Source of the DNA: Streptomyces sp. CNQ085
GTDB taxonomy: Bacteria > Actinomycetota > Actinomycetes > Streptomycetales > Streptomycetaceae
Length of the DNA stretch: 64,000 nt
NCBI RefSeq assembly: GCF_022614595.1
Contig: NZ_JAJFAU010000006.1
Span: 1 to 64,000 of the forward strand
Direction of reading: 5' to 3'
Shown: in pieces, positions 1 to 8,469 of the stretch
How the letters are laid out: each line of letters begins with the position of its first letter
Position numbering within the stretch: the stretch's first letter is position 1
Notes under the pieces: model-generated
The model's input: only the letters and a program-made list of their open reading frames with translations
What the model was told of the DNA's origin: nothing
Database searches by the model: none
Made by a program: the position numbers and the translations under genes

Positions 1-79
1 GCCCGCCACCGCGAGGACTTCGTCCGCCACTGCCCCGACCTGGTGATCGTGGACGAGGCGCACACCTGCGTGGCCGGCG
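1..79 (+). pseudogene. Helicase stub (DEAH box), cut at both ends
   Basis: From the first base, frame 1 reads as the motif II region of an SF2/SNF2-type helicase: a charged helix followed by DLVIVDEAHTC, the Walker B box that coordinates Mg-ATP. After about residue 26 the frame turns into proline/arginine-rich sequence without family resemblance and runs to a stop at 282. The helicase is therefore interrupted just after its DEAH box. DEAHTC is common in large helicases of phage-defence systems, but the visible part is too short to name a family. The upstream part lies outside the window. Truncation is inferred from loss of helicase-like sequence. Confidence 0.55.
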
Positions 80-193
80 TACGGCTACCCGCACGTACCC
101 CCGCCGCCGGCCCGGCACCCGGCCCACCGGCCCGGCACCCCCGACCCGGCCTTCACCCTGCCGCCGCAGGGGCCGCAGTTCGTGGGTCGCTAG
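62..193 (+). pseudogene. C-terminal tail of a proline-rich protein
   Basis: Frame 2 has a stop at 41-43 and then encodes a proline-rich tail ending TLPPQGPQFVGR before TAG at 191-193. The ending looks like a genuine C-terminus, with sensible codon use and a strong terminator starting at the stop codon. It belongs to a different gene from the helicase stub in frame 1, so two partial genes meet around 60-80. I cannot name the family. Proximity to TerD-type genes suggests, weakly, a ter-associated protein. Confidence 0.4.
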
Positions 194-247
194 CCGAGCC
201 GGGGCGCGTCTCCCCCGCGAGGGCGGGGAAACGCGCCCCGGCTCGGC
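193..247. terminator. Strong bidirectional terminator hairpin
   Basis: A perfect 17-bp inverted repeat (193-209 with 231-247) encloses a loop with a further C-run/G-run stem. It lies between the tail ending at 193 on the plus strand and the TerD-like gene ending at 255 on the minus strand, where it can serve both. Confidence 0.85.
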
Positions 248-254
248 CAGCCGG

Positions 255-1013
255 TCACGTCCGGTCCGCCTTGTTCTTGTAGCCGCGCGCCCACTGCAGG
301 CCCCAGCCGTAGAGCCGGTCGAGTTCCGACTGGAAGCCGTAGACGTACCGCACCTCGCGGCGGGCCACCAGCTGGCCCTTGGCGTCGTTCTCGATCAGCG
401 CCACCGCGCAGGAGCGCGCCTCGGGGGCGCGTTCGTCGAGGCCGACCTCGATGCGCGGGCCGTTGCTGGGAATCAGTGAGACCACCGCCTGGGTGCGGTC
501 GAACGCCGGAGTCCCGTCGTAGATGTAGACGAAGACCAGCAGCCGCTTGATCTCGTCCTTGTGGTCGAGATTGACGTAGATGGTCTCGCCCGACGAGCCG
601 CCGAACCGGTCGTCCCCGCTGAGCTTGACGTACGGCGGCGCGTTGATCTCCCCCAGCAGTCCGCCGAGCGGCTGGACGACGCCCCTGGATCCATCCTTCA
701 GCTCGTACATGCAGGCCAGGTCGAGGTCGACCGTCACCACACCCCGGGTGTGCCCCTGCACCGGTTCGGGCTTGAACGCCTGGAGCGGGTTGCGCAACAG
801 GCCGCCGCGCCGCGGCCTTCCGTCGAGGTCGGACGAGCGCATCCGCCAGGAGAGATTGATCTGCAGGTGGCCGCTGTCGGCGCCCTGCTTGGTGAGCGAG
901 ACCGTCGAGTGCCGCTTGGTCAGCTCCATCGCGTACGTCGACGCGCCGCCGACCGTGTCGAACCTAGGGCCTCTGCGCATTCCACCGCGCCAGTTCTCCC
1001 ACAGGGAGACCAT
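255..1013 (-). CDS. TerD-domain stress protein (TerA/TerD-like)
   Basis: This 252-residue protein has a TerD/calcium-binding-type beta-sandwich domain in its C-terminal two thirds (GEINAPPYVKLSGDD, then an ETIYVNL block and an LVFVYIYDG strand), as in tellurite-resistance and general stress proteins. TerD-family proteins are cytoplasmic and thought to act in metal- or stress-linked membrane complexes. The start at 1013 is chosen for the AGGA 5 nt upstream; the alternative ATG at 929 (MELTKRH) has no ribosome-binding site but matches where homologues often begin. It is the downstream member of the minus-strand group with DUF475 and two shorter TerD proteins. Its substrate is unknown. Confidence 0.85.
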   Translation of the reverse strand: MVSLWENWRGGMRRGPRFDTVGGASTYAMELTKRHSTVSLTKQGADSGHLQINLSWRMRSSDLDGRPRRGGLLRNPLQAFKPEPVQGHTRGVVTVDLDLACMYELKDGSRGVVQPLGGLLGEINAPPYVKLSGDDRFGGSSGETIYVNLDHKDEIKRLLVFVYIYDGTPAFDRTQAVVSLIPSNGPRIEVGLDERAPEARSCAVALIENDAKGQLVARREVRYVYGFQSELDRLYGWGLQWARGYKNKADRT

Positions 1014-1159
1014 GCCTTCCTACCCCCAACTCCCGAGCGGACCGTCCCGTGACCGTGCCATGACCGTGCCGTCTGCGTGTCCGCGGCGTCTGCCGCGGGG
1101 ACGGCCACGAGACGCCTCGTGACCGCCCCCGGACAGAGCGTTCCGCAATCGGGCCGCCG

Positions 1160-2311
1160 TCACACGCCGGAGGGGACTTCCGGCTTCCGCGCCGGGCTGC
1201 CGCCCTCGTCCCCGCCCCGCAGGGCGTCCTTGCGATTGTGCCGCACCGAGGTCCAGAAGGCGGTGCCGATCAGCGCGACACCGATCAGGCCGGTGATGAC
1301 CTCATTGACGTGCCACCTGATGGTGACCAGCAGCAGGATGCCCAGGGCGCCGATGGCGTAGTGGGCGCCGTGCTCCAGGTAGCGGTACTCGTCGAGCGTG
1401 CCCTGGCGGACCAGGTAGACGGTGATGGACCGGACGTACATCGCGCCGATGCCCAGGCCGATCGCGATGACGACCGGGTCGTTGGTGATGGCGAAGGCGC
1501 CGATGACGCCGTCGAAGGAGAAGGACGCGTCCAGGACCTCCAGGTAGAGGAACATGAAGAACGCGGCCTTGCCCGCGAGCAGGACGACCGAGGGCTCCTT
1601 GCCCGCGCGCCGGGCGGCCTCCTCGGCTTCGTGCTGCTGTTCCTCGTCCTCTTCGATCTTGTTCTCGAAGTGACTGGAGAGGCCGTTGACGATCAGATAG
1701 GTGAGCAGACCGGCGATACCCGCGAGGTAGACCGTCGCGGACTCGTCCGCGTGCCCCTCGTAGAGCACGGCGTGGGTGCCCAGGACGGATCCCGAGATCA
1801 GCAGGGCGATCAGGGCTACGACGACCGAGAGGCCCTCGACCTGGCCGAAGCGGGCCAGCGGGCGCTCGATCACCTTGAGCCAGTGGATGTCGCGTTCCTC
1901 GTCGAAGAGGAAATTGAGGAAGATCATCAGCAGGAACATGCCGCCGAAGGCCGCGATCGACGGGTGAGCGTCGGTGACCAGCTGCTCGTAGCGCTCCTGG
2001 TCATTGAGCGCCAGGTCGACCGCCTCGATCGGCCCCAGCTGGGCCGAGACGGAGACGATCACAATGGGGAACACCAGGCGCATACCGAAGACGGCGATGA
2101 GAATGCCGATGGTGAGGAAGATCTTCTGCCAGAACTCGTTCATCTTCTTCAACACGCCGGCGTTGACGACGGCATTGTCGAAGGAAAGCGAGATCTCCAG
2201 GATGGAGAGGATCCCCACCAGGGCGAACGCCTCCCACCCCCCGAACAAGAAGGCGGCGACGAGTCCGGCGGCGGTGACACCGAAGGACCAGCCGAATGTC
2301 CTTAGAACCAC
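1160..2311 (-). CDS. DUF475/TerC-like integral membrane protein
   Basis: This 383-residue polytopic membrane protein has about eight hydrophobic segments. Two acidic membrane motifs mark the TerC/DUF475 group: SFDNAVVNAG near residue 45 and DASFSFDGVIG near residue 265. A charged, Glu-rich cytoplasmic loop lies around 215-235, and the C-terminus is polar. TerC-like proteins are implicated in metal (Mn) export or tellurite stress and usually sit beside terD genes, as here. The start is GTG at 2311; a GAGAG stretch lies upstream but farther than usual. The transported ion cannot be told from the sequence. Confidence 0.88.
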   Translation of the reverse strand: MVLRTFGWSFGVTAAGLVAAFLFGGWEAFALVGILSILEISLSFDNAVVNAGVLKKMNEFWQKIFLTIGILIAVFGMRLVFPIVIVSVSAQLGPIEAVDLALNDQERYEQLVTDAHPSIAAFGGMFLLMIFLNFLFDEERDIHWLKVIERPLARFGQVEGLSVVVALIALLISGSVLGTHAVLYEGHADESATVYLAGIAGLLTYLIVNGLSSHFENKIEEDEEQQHEAEEAARRAGKEPSVVLLAGKAAFFMFLYLEVLDASFSFDGVIGAFAITNDPVVIAIGLGIGAMYVRSITVYLVRQGTLDEYRYLEHGAHYAIGALGILLLVTIRWHVNEVITGLIGVALIGTAFWTSVRHNRKDALRGGDEGGSPARKPEVPSGV

Positions 2312-2382
2312 TGATTACCCAATCTTCTCTCTGGTGGGATCCCCCCACGCCTTGGGCGGTGTGGGCCGCCGGGCGACCCGCT

Positions 2383-2961
2383 TTACGAAACGTTTACTCC
2401 GAAGTCTAGAGCGATGCCCCGCAGCCCCGACGCATACCCCTGACCGACGGCACGGAACTTCCACTCGCCCCCGTACCGGTAGAGCTCCCCGAAGATCATC
2501 GCGGTCTCGCGGGAGGCGTCCTCGCTCAGGTCGTAGCGCGCCAGCTCGTTGCCGTCGGCCTGGTTCACCACGCGGATGTAGGCGTCGGTGACCTGGCCGA
2601 AGCTCTGCCGTCGGGTCTCGGCCTCGTGGATCGACACGGCGAAGACCACCTTGTCGGCCTGCTGGGGCACCCTGGTGAGGTCCACCAGGACCGTCTCGTC
2701 GTCACCGCCGACCGTACCGCCGACCAGCTCGTCGCCCGTGTGCTCGACCGATCCCTCGGGGCTGGTGAGGTTGTTGTAGAAGACGAAGTACTCGTCACCG
2801 AGCACCCGGCCGCCCGCGCACAGCAGCGCGCTGGCGTCCAGGTCGAAGCCCGCGCCCGTGCTGGAGCGGGCCTTCCAGCCCAGACCGACCTGGACCTGGG
2901 TCAGGTTCGGCGCGGCCTTGGAGAGGGAGACATTGCCCCCCTTGGCGAGCGTGACGCCCAT
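2383..2961 (-). CDS. terD: TerD family protein
   Basis: This 192-residue protein is a full-length TerD. The N-terminal GVTLAKGGNVSL, the FDLDASALL block and the VVNQADGNELARYDL region are the family's conserved strands, with Asp residues of the DLDASA and [11 protein letters not shown] segments proposed to bind Ca2+. The open frame extends farther upstream, but ATG at 2961 has GGAGAGGAGCAG before it and matches the family N-terminus. It is about three-quarters identical by eye to the TerD encoded next upstream (3105-3680), so the two are tandem paralogues. Expected in the cytoplasm; role in oxidative or tellurite stress. Confidence 0.93.
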   Translation of the reverse strand: MGVTLAKGGNVSLSKAAPNLTQVQVGLGWKARSSTGAGFDLDASALLCAGGRVLGDEYFVFYNNLTSPEGSVEHTGDELVGGTVGGDDETVLVDLTRVPQQADKVVFAVSIHEAETRRQSFGQVTDAYIRVVNQADGNELARYDLSEDASRETAMIFGELYRYGGEWKFRAVGQGYASGLRGIALDFGVNVS

Positions 2962-3104
2962 GTTCCTGCTCCTCTCCCGTTGTGGTGCGCCCAGTGTTCC
3001 CGGGACACCCGGCGCCGCATACCTCCCGGACACGGAAGTCTGCGGCGCCGGAGACTGCCGGGATCGGGTGCAACCGACCGGCGGCAGGAGACGACCGGCG
3101 GGTC

Positions 3105-3680
3105 TCAGACGTTCACGCCGAAGTCCTGCGCGATGCCGCGCAGGCCGGAGGCGTAGCCCTGGCCGATGGCCCGGAACTTCCACTCGGCGCCGTGGCGGTA
3201 CAGCTCGCCGAAGACCATGGCGGTCTCGGTGGAGGCGTCCTCGCTCAGGTCGTAGCGCGCCAGTTCCCTGTTGTCAGCCTGGTTCACCACGCGGATATAG
3301 GCGTTGCGGACCTGGCCGAAGCTCTGCTGACGGGTCTCGGCCTCGTAGATCGACACCGGGAAGACGATCCTGGACACCTCCGCCGGCACCCCGGCGAGGT
3401 TCACCTTGATGACCTCGTCGTCGCCCTCTCCCTCACCGGTGAGGTTGTCGCCGGTGTGCTCCACGGAGCCGTCGGGGCTGGTGAGGTTGTTGAAGAAGAC
3501 GAAGTGCTGGTCGGAGACGACCTTCCCCTCGGTGCTCGTCAACAGCGCACTGGCGTCCAGGTCGAAGTCCGTACCCGTGGTGGTACGGGCGTCCCAGCCG
3601 AGACCGACGATCACGGCGGTCAGGTTGGGGGCTTCCTTGGTCAGCGAGACGTTGCCGCCCTTGCTGAGGCTGACTCCCAC
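3105..3680 (-). CDS. terD: TerD family protein
   Basis: This 191-residue TerD protein starts at GTG 3680, preceded by GGGAGGACTC. It carries the same ordered blocks as its downstream paralogue: [37 protein letters not shown] and [18 protein letters not shown]. The two genes are separated by about 140 bp and are likely co-transcribed with DUF475. Differences cluster in the mid-protein loop between the DNL and GDDE segments, where ligand-contacting loops lie in the TerD fold. Confidence 0.93.
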   Translation of the reverse strand: MGVSLSKGGNVSLTKEAPNLTAVIVGLGWDARTTTGTDFDLDASALLTSTEGKVVSDQHFVFFNNLTSPDGSVEHTGDNLTGEGEGDDEVIKVNLAGVPAEVSRIVFPVSIYEAETRQQSFGQVRNAYIRVVNQADNRELARYDLSEDASTETAMVFGELYRHGAEWKFRAIGQGYASGLRGIAQDFGVNV

Positions 3681-3784
3681 GAGTCCTCCCGGTTGGTCAT
3701 GAGGAGCACGATGTGCCCCCGTTGCGTGGATGCCGTTCGATAACGAGCCGATCCTAGTGATCGGTTCCCGGCCGCCGTACGGTC

Positions 3785-4243
3785 CTACAGGCTTTCGAGA
3801 GCCCTGACGTACTCGTTCAGATCACGCGCGTCGGGCAGCGCGTTGACCACCGCCCAGCGCACCACGCCCTCCTTGTCGATGATGAAGGTCCCGCGCACCG
3901 CGCACCCCTTCTCCTCGTCGAAGACGCCGTACTCGCGGGCGGTGTCGCCGTGCGGCCAGAAGTCCGACAGCAGCGGGTAGCCGAGTCCCTCCTGCTCCGC
4001 GAAGACGCGCAGCGTGAAAGGGGAGTCGCACGAGACGGCCAGGAGCTGGACGTCGTCGTTGACGAAGCGGGGCAGTTCGTCGCGCAGGGCGCACAGCTCA
4101 CCGGTGCACACCCCGGTGAAGGCGAAGGGGTAGAAGAGCAGGACGACGTTCTTCTCACCCTTGAAGTCCGCGAGCCGCACGGTCTCGCCGTGCTGGTTCC
4201 TCAGTTCGAACTCCGGGGCCTTGGTGCCCACCTCGATCGCCAT
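3785..4243 (-). CDS. ahpE: Peroxiredoxin, AhpE/Bcp type
   Basis: This 152-residue thioredoxin-fold peroxidase reduces hydroperoxides. The peroxidatic site is PFAFTGVC (Cys46), with the conserved Thr three residues before it, followed by Cys51. The LSDFWPHG stretch and YGVF closely match actinobacterial AhpE, but mycobacterial AhpE has a single cysteine in this motif, whereas the C-x4-C spacing here is that of atypical 2-Cys Bcp enzymes. Start ATG 4243 has GAAGGGAAA upstream; the longer open frame lacks a site. It sits next to DUF3052 and aceE, the same grouping as in mycobacteria. Confidence 0.9.
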   Translation of the reverse strand: MAIEVGTKAPEFELRNQHGETVRLADFKGEKNVVLLFYPFAFTGVCTGELCALRDELPRFVNDDVQLLAVSCDSPFTLRVFAEQEGLGYPLLSDFWPHGDTAREYGVFDEEKGCAVRGTFIIDKEGVVRWAVVNALPDARDLNEYVRALESL

Positions 4244-4311
4244 GGACGGGTTTCCCTTCGGTATAGGTGACGCCTCCACCCTACGCAGGGTCCCCACGGC
4301 CTCCGAAGAGC

Positions 4312-4350
4312 GCCGAGCCCCCGTACGGCCGGGCCGTACGGGGGCTCGGC
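4312..4350 (-). terminator. Terminator of the DUF3052 gene
   Basis: A perfect 19-bp inverted repeat (4312-4330 with 4332-4350) lies just after the DUF3052 stop and before the peroxiredoxin start. It should separate the two minus-strand genes transcriptionally. Confidence 0.85.
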
Positions 4351-4384
4351 CCGGCCTTCGGGGCCGGGAGCCGTCAGTGGCTGG

Positions 4385-4825
4385 TCACCGTTTGCCGGTG
4401 CGGGCGGTCTTCGGGGTGACCAGGCGGTTTCCGGTCCAGTCCTTGCCGGCGTTGACGGTGCTGGTCTGGGCCAGTCCAGCGGTCTGGGCCGCCTCGCCGA
4501 TCTCGCTCGGCTCGACGTACCCGGGCCGTCCGGTCTTCGGCGTCATCAGCCAGACCGGAGCACCGTCCTCGACCAACGTGATGGCGTCCACCAGCGCGTC
4601 CGTCAGGTCGCCGTCATCCTCGCGGAACCACAGCACCACGGCGTCGGCCATGTCGTCGTAGTCCTCGTCGACGAGTTCCTGGCCCGTGATGGCCTCGATT
4701 CCCTCGCGGAGGGCCTGCTCGGCGTCGTCGTCGTAACCGAGCTCCTGGACCACCTGCCCGGGCTGGAAACCCAGCCTCGCGGCGGGGTTGGTCCGCTCCT
4801 CCGCGTGGTCCGCGGTCGCGCTCAC
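4385..4825 (-). CDS. DUF3052 family protein
   Basis: This 146-residue acidic cytoplasmic protein belongs to an actinobacteria-specific family of unknown function. Visible blocks are LGFQPGQVVQELGYDDDAE near residue 20, ELVDEDYDDMADAVVLWFR around 50-70 and WLMTPKTGRPGYVEPSEI near 95; the last resembles a winged or ferredoxin-like core. The start is GTG 4825, with a perfect AGGAGG 6 nt upstream. Divergent from aceE across a 420-bp gap and adjacent to ahpE, an arrangement conserved in mycobacteria, which suggests a role linked to redox or central metabolism but does not prove it. Confidence 0.9.
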   Translation of the reverse strand: MSATADHAEERTNPAARLGFQPGQVVQELGYDDDAEQALREGIEAITGQELVDEDYDDMADAVVLWFREDDGDLTDALVDAITLVEDGAPVWLMTPKTGRPGYVEPSEIGEAAQTAGLAQTSTVNAGKDWTGNRLVTPKTARTGKR

Positions 4826-5245
4826 GGATTGCCTCCTGTCATCTTTCGAAAGTAGGTGGTGCCCGCGCGGGCGCGCGGAGCAATGGGCGTAGTCCACACG
4901 GGCTGGACCGATCGCGCAAGTACCCGGCCGCCGATCCCGCCCAAACGTTGACGTGTCGCCGCACACCACCTGAACCGCTGTGGTGCGCGGCACGCCCGTA
5001 TGCCTAGTTTGCCCCAATCAACGATGAATAAGACCGGAGTCGAACGGCCGTGCGTGGAGCGCGGCTCTCTTGGGCGTAGGGTTGCCGTTCGGCCGACTCA
5101 CGCCCCGGCCGCACCGGCCCGGGCACCCGGGCGTCTCACGGAGTGGGGTTACCCCTCGGTAGAGATGACGTATCCGCCCCAGCGGTACACGATGGGAGAC
5201 GGCGCGACATCCCAGCAGAGCAAGACCGAACAGCGAAGGAACAGC
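4826..5245. promoter_or_regulatory. Divergent control region between DUF3052 and aceE
   Basis: This 420-bp gap holds no convincing gene. It must contain promoters for DUF3052 (left) and aceE (right). Visible signals are an A/T-richer patch at 5018-5035, a near-palindrome GGGGTTACCCC at 5145-5155 about 90 bp before the aceE start, and the aceE ribosome-binding site GAAGGA at 5235-5240. The operator role of the palindrome is a guess. Confidence 0.45.
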
Positions 5246-7978
5246 GTGGCTTCCGGATCCGATCGCAACCCGATCATCATTGGTGGCCTTCCCAGCCAGG
5301 TCCCGGACTTCGATCCCGAGGAGACCCGGGAATGGCTCGACTCGCTCGACGCCGCCGTCGACGAGCGGGGCCGGGAACGTGCCCGCTACCTGATGCTCCG
5401 CCTCATCGAGCGCGCCCGCGAAAAGCGTGTGGCCGTGCCGGAGATGCGCAGCACGGACTACGTCAACACCATCGCGACCAAGGACGAGCCGTTCTTCCCC
5501 GGCAACGAGGAGATCGAGCGCAAGATCCTCAACGCGACCCGCTGGAACGCGGCCGTGATGGTCTCTCGCGCTCAGCGGCCGGGCATCGGGGTGGGCGGCC
5601 ACATCGCCACCTTCGCCTCCTCGGCCTCGCTGTACGACGTGGGCTTCAACCACTTCTTCCGCGGCAAGGACGGCGGCGACGGCGGCGACCAGATCTTCTT
5701 CCAGGGCCACGCCTCCCCCGGTATCTACGCCCGCGCCTTCATGCTGGACCGGCTCACCGAGACGCAGCTCGACGGATTCCGCCAGGAGAAGTCGAAGGCG
5801 CCCGACGGTCTGTCCAGCTACCCGCACCCGCGGTCGATGCCGGACTTCTGGGAGTTCCCGACCGTCTCCATGGGGCTCGGTCCGATCGGGGCGATCTACC
5901 AGGCCCGAATGAACCGCTACATGCAGGCGCGCGGGATCGCCGACACCTCCGACTGCCATGTGTGGGCCTTCCTGGGCGACGGCGAGATGGACGAGCCCGA
6001 GTCACTGGGACAGCTCTCCCTGGCCGCCCGCGAGGGTCTGGACAACCTGACCTTCGTGGTCAACTGCAACCTCCAGCGACTCGACGGCCCGGTGCGCGGC
6101 AACGGCAAGATCATCCAGGAGCTGGAATCGGCCTTCCGCGGCGCCGGCTGGAACGTGATCAAGGTCATCTGGGACCGCTCCTGGGACCCGCTGCTTGCAC
6201 AGGACCGCGACGGCGTCCTGGTCAACAAGCTGAACACCACCCCCGACGGCCAGTTCCAGACGTACGCCACCGAGACCGGCGCGTACATCCGTGAGCACTT
6301 CTTCGGCGGCGACCACCGGCTGCGGAAGATGGTCGAGAACATGACCGACGAGCAGATCCTGCACCTGGGACGCGGCGGCCACGACCACCGCAAGGTGTAC
6401 GCGGCCTACAAGGCGGCCCGGGAGCACAAGGGCCAGCCGACGGTGATCCTGGCGCAGACGGTCAAGGGCTGGACGCTCGGCCCGAACTTCGAGGGCCGCA
6501 ACGCCACCCACCAGATGAAGAAGCTGACGGTCGAGGATCTCAAGCGCTTCCGCGACCGGCTGCACCTGCCGATCGCCGACAAGGAGCTGGAGTCCGGCCT
6601 GCCCCCCTACTACCACCCGGGGCAGGACTCTGAGGAGATCCAGTACATGCACGACCGGCGGCGCGAGCTGGACGGCTTCACGCCCAGGCGCGTGGACCGC
6701 TCCAAGCCGCTGGTACTGCCGGGCGACAAGACCTACGCCACGGTGAGGAAGGGCTCCGGCCAGCAGCAGGTCGCCAGCACGATGGCGTTCGTACGGCTGC
6801 TGAAGGACCTGATGCGGGACAAGGAGATCGGCAAGCGGTTCGTGCTGATCGCCCCCGACGAGTACCGCACCTTCGGAATGGACTCCTTCTTCCCGTCGGC
6901 CAAGATCTACAACCCGCTGGGCCAGACCTACGAGTCGGTGGACCGCGAGCTGCTGCTGGCGTACAAGGAGTCCCCCAACGGTCAGATGCTGCACGACGGC
7001 ATCTCCGAGGCCGGGTGCACGGCCTCGCTGATCGCCGCCGGCTCCGCCCACGCCACCCACGGCGAGCCGCTGATCCCGGTCTACGTCTTCTACTCGATGT
7101 TCGGGTTCCAGCGCACCGGTGACCAGTTCTGGCAGATGGCCGACCAGCTCGCGCGCGGCTTCGTACTCGGCGCCACCGCCGGCCGCACCACGCTGACGGG
7201 TGAGGGGCTGCAGCACGCCGACGGCCATTCCCAGCTCCTGGCCTCGACCAACCCGGCCTGCGTCGCCTACGACCCGGCCTTCGGCTTCGAGATCGCCCAC
7301 ATCGTGCAGGACGGCCTGCGGCGGATGTACGGCGAGAATGCCGAGGACGTCTTCTACTACCTGACCGTCTACAACGAGCCGATCAAGCAGCCCGCCGAGC
7401 CCGAGGGCGTGGACGCCGAGGGCATCGTCAAGGGGCTGTACCGGTACCGGCAGGGCGAGGCCGGGTCGATCCCGGCGCAGATCCTCGCCTCCGGTGTGGC
7501 CGTGCCCTGGGCCGTGGAGGCCCAGCGCATCCTCGCCGAGGACTGGAACGTCCGGGCGGACGTCTGGTCGGCGACCTCGTGGAACGAGCTGCGCCGGGAG
7601 GCCGTCTCGGTCGAGCGGTACAACCTGCTGCACCCGGAGGAGGAGCAGCGCGTGCCGTACGTGACCCGCAAGCTCCGGGGGACCGAGGGCCCGGTGGTGG
7701 CCGTCTCGGACTGGATGCGCTCGGTACCCGACCAGATCGCCCGCTGGGTGCCCAACCGCTACCAGTCGCTGGGTGCGGACGGTTTCGGCTTCGCCGACAC
7801 CCGCGGTGCGGCCCGGCGTTTCTTCCACATCGACGCCGAGTCGATCGTCCTGGGCGTGCTCACCGAGCTGGCCGGAGAGGGGAAGGTGGACCGCTCGGTG
7901 CTCAAGCAGGCCATCGACCGGTACCGGCTGCTCGATGTGGCCGCCGCCGACCCGGGCCCGGCGGGCGGCGACGCCTGA
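5246..7978 (+). CDS. aceE: Pyruvate dehydrogenase E1 component, homodimeric
   Basis: This 910-residue protein is a full-length homodimeric E1 of the pyruvate dehydrogenase complex, which decarboxylates pyruvate with thiamine diphosphate and passes the acetyl group to E2. The thiamine motif is [10 protein letters not shown] at about 244-253, closing with NCNLQRLDG near 273. The N-terminal STDYVNTI and [15 protein letters not shown] blocks and the C-terminal transketolase-like domain are present. Start GTG 5246 is preceded by GAAGGAACAGC; the frame is open upstream to 5000 but without family resemblance. It is monocistronic, ending in a strong terminator at 8012-8055. Confidence 0.97.
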   Translation: MASGSDRNPIIIGGLPSQVPDFDPEETREWLDSLDAAVDERGRERARYLMLRLIERAREKRVAVPEMRSTDYVNTIATKDEPFFPGNEEIERKILNATRWNAAVMVSRAQRPGIGVGGHIATFASSASLYDVGFNHFFRGKDGGDGGDQIFFQGHASPGIYARAFMLDRLTETQLDGFRQEKSKAPDGLSSYPHPRSMPDFWEFPTVSMGLGPIGAIYQARMNRYMQARGIADTSDCHVWAFLGDGEMDEPESLGQLSLAAREGLDNLTFVVNCNLQRLDGPVRGNGKIIQELESAFRGAGWNVIKVIWDRSWDPLLAQDRDGVLVNKLNTTPDGQFQTYATETGAYIREHFFGGDHRLRKMVENMTDEQILHLGRGGHDHRKVYAAYKAAREHKGQPTVILAQTVKGWTLGPNFEGRNATHQMKKLTVEDLKRFRDRLHLPIADKELESGLPPYYHPGQDSEEIQYMHDRRRELDGFTPRRVDRSKPLVLPGDKTYATVRKGSGQQQVASTMAFVRLLKDLMRDKEIGKRFVLIAPDEYRTFGMDSFFPSAKIYNPLGQTYESVDRELLLAYKESPNGQMLHDGISEAGCTASLIAAGSAHATHGEPLIPVYVFYSMFGFQRTGDQFWQMADQLARGFVLGATAGRTTLTGEGLQHADGHSQLLASTNPACVAYDPAFGFEIAHIVQDGLRRMYGENAEDVFYYLTVYNEPIKQPAEPEGVDAEGIVKGLYRYRQGEAGSIPAQILASGVAVPWAVEAQRILAEDWNVRADVWSATSWNELRREAVSVERYNLLHPEEEQRVPYVTRKLRGTEGPVVAVSDWMRSVPDQIARWVPNRYQSLGADGFGFADTRGAARRFFHIDAESIVLGVLTELAGEGKVDRSVLKQAIDRYRLLDVAAADPGPAGGDA

Positions 7979-8011
7979 CCCCCGGCCGCGGACGTGACCG
8001 CGGATCCCACC

Positions 8012-8055
8012 GATGTGCTTCGGCCCCGGCCTCCGCGCCGGGGCCGAAGCACATC
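8012..8055 (+). terminator. aceE terminator
   Basis: A perfect 19-bp stem (8012-8030 with 8037-8055) and 6-nt loop lie 34 bp after the aceE stop. It also lies downstream of the convergent DUF4190 gene ending at 8110. Confidence 0.93.
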
Positions 8056-8109
8056 GCGTACCGGCACATCAGGTGCCGGCAGACCACGCGCCACGTGTCG
8101 GCACAGCCG

Positions 8110-8400
8110 TCACAGCCACAGCCCCCATGAGCCGGAGGCGGTGAAGAGCCATATCAGGCCGAAGACGGTGTCCAGCGCGCCCAGGACCACGGCCACCACG
8201 GCCGCCTTCGACCGGGTGCTCCAGTGGCGGCCCATGGCCAGCCAGCCGCAGACCATGGCGATGGGACCGAGCACGAAGCCCATCACGAAGAGTCCGACGA
8301 CCGCGCAGACCGCGCCGATGACGCCGAACGTCGAGCGCTCGTCCCCGGTGAGATCCCCGCCGCCGCGCCGTTTGCCTTCGAAGTACCGCGTGCCCGTCAT
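8110..8400 (-). CDS. DUF4190-type small membrane protein
   Basis: This 96-residue protein has two hydrophobic helices (about residues 25-50 and 65-90) joined by a short HWSTRSK loop, as in DUF4190 proteins. The N-terminus is polar and charged (FEGKRRGGGDLTGDE). Start ATG 8400 has GGGAGG at the right distance. No enzymatic residues are evident. Convergent with aceE and divergent from the potassium channel gene, with 69 bp between the starts. Confidence 0.8.
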   Translation of the reverse strand: MTGTRYFEGKRRGGGDLTGDERSTFGVIGAVCAVVGLFVMGFVLGPIAMVCGWLAMGRHWSTRSKAAVVAVVLGALDTVFGLIWLFTASGSWGLWL

Positions 8401-8456
8401 CTTCCCTCCCGGGGTCGTCGGACCGGCCTGTGGCTTCGGATACCCCGGGCCCCCCG

Positions 8457-8462
8457 TACGAT
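8457..8462 (+). promoter_or_regulatory. Leaderless -10 element (TACGAT)
   Basis: TACGAT ends 7 nt before the ATG at 8470. In actinobacteria this spacing places transcription initiation on the A of the start codon. No good ribosome-binding site precedes the gene, in keeping with leaderless translation. Confidence 0.6.
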
Positions 8463-8469
8463 GCCGGGC

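Noticed and set aside
43-282. The 79-codon plus-strand ORF as an intact small gene
   Set aside because: Only its first third resembles a helicase; the rest is a shadow of a proline-rich tail and the terminator.
929-1013. Shorter start (ATG 929) for the TerD-domain protein
   Set aside because: It has no ribosome-binding site, whereas the longer start at 1013 has AGGA at suitable spacing. It remains possible.
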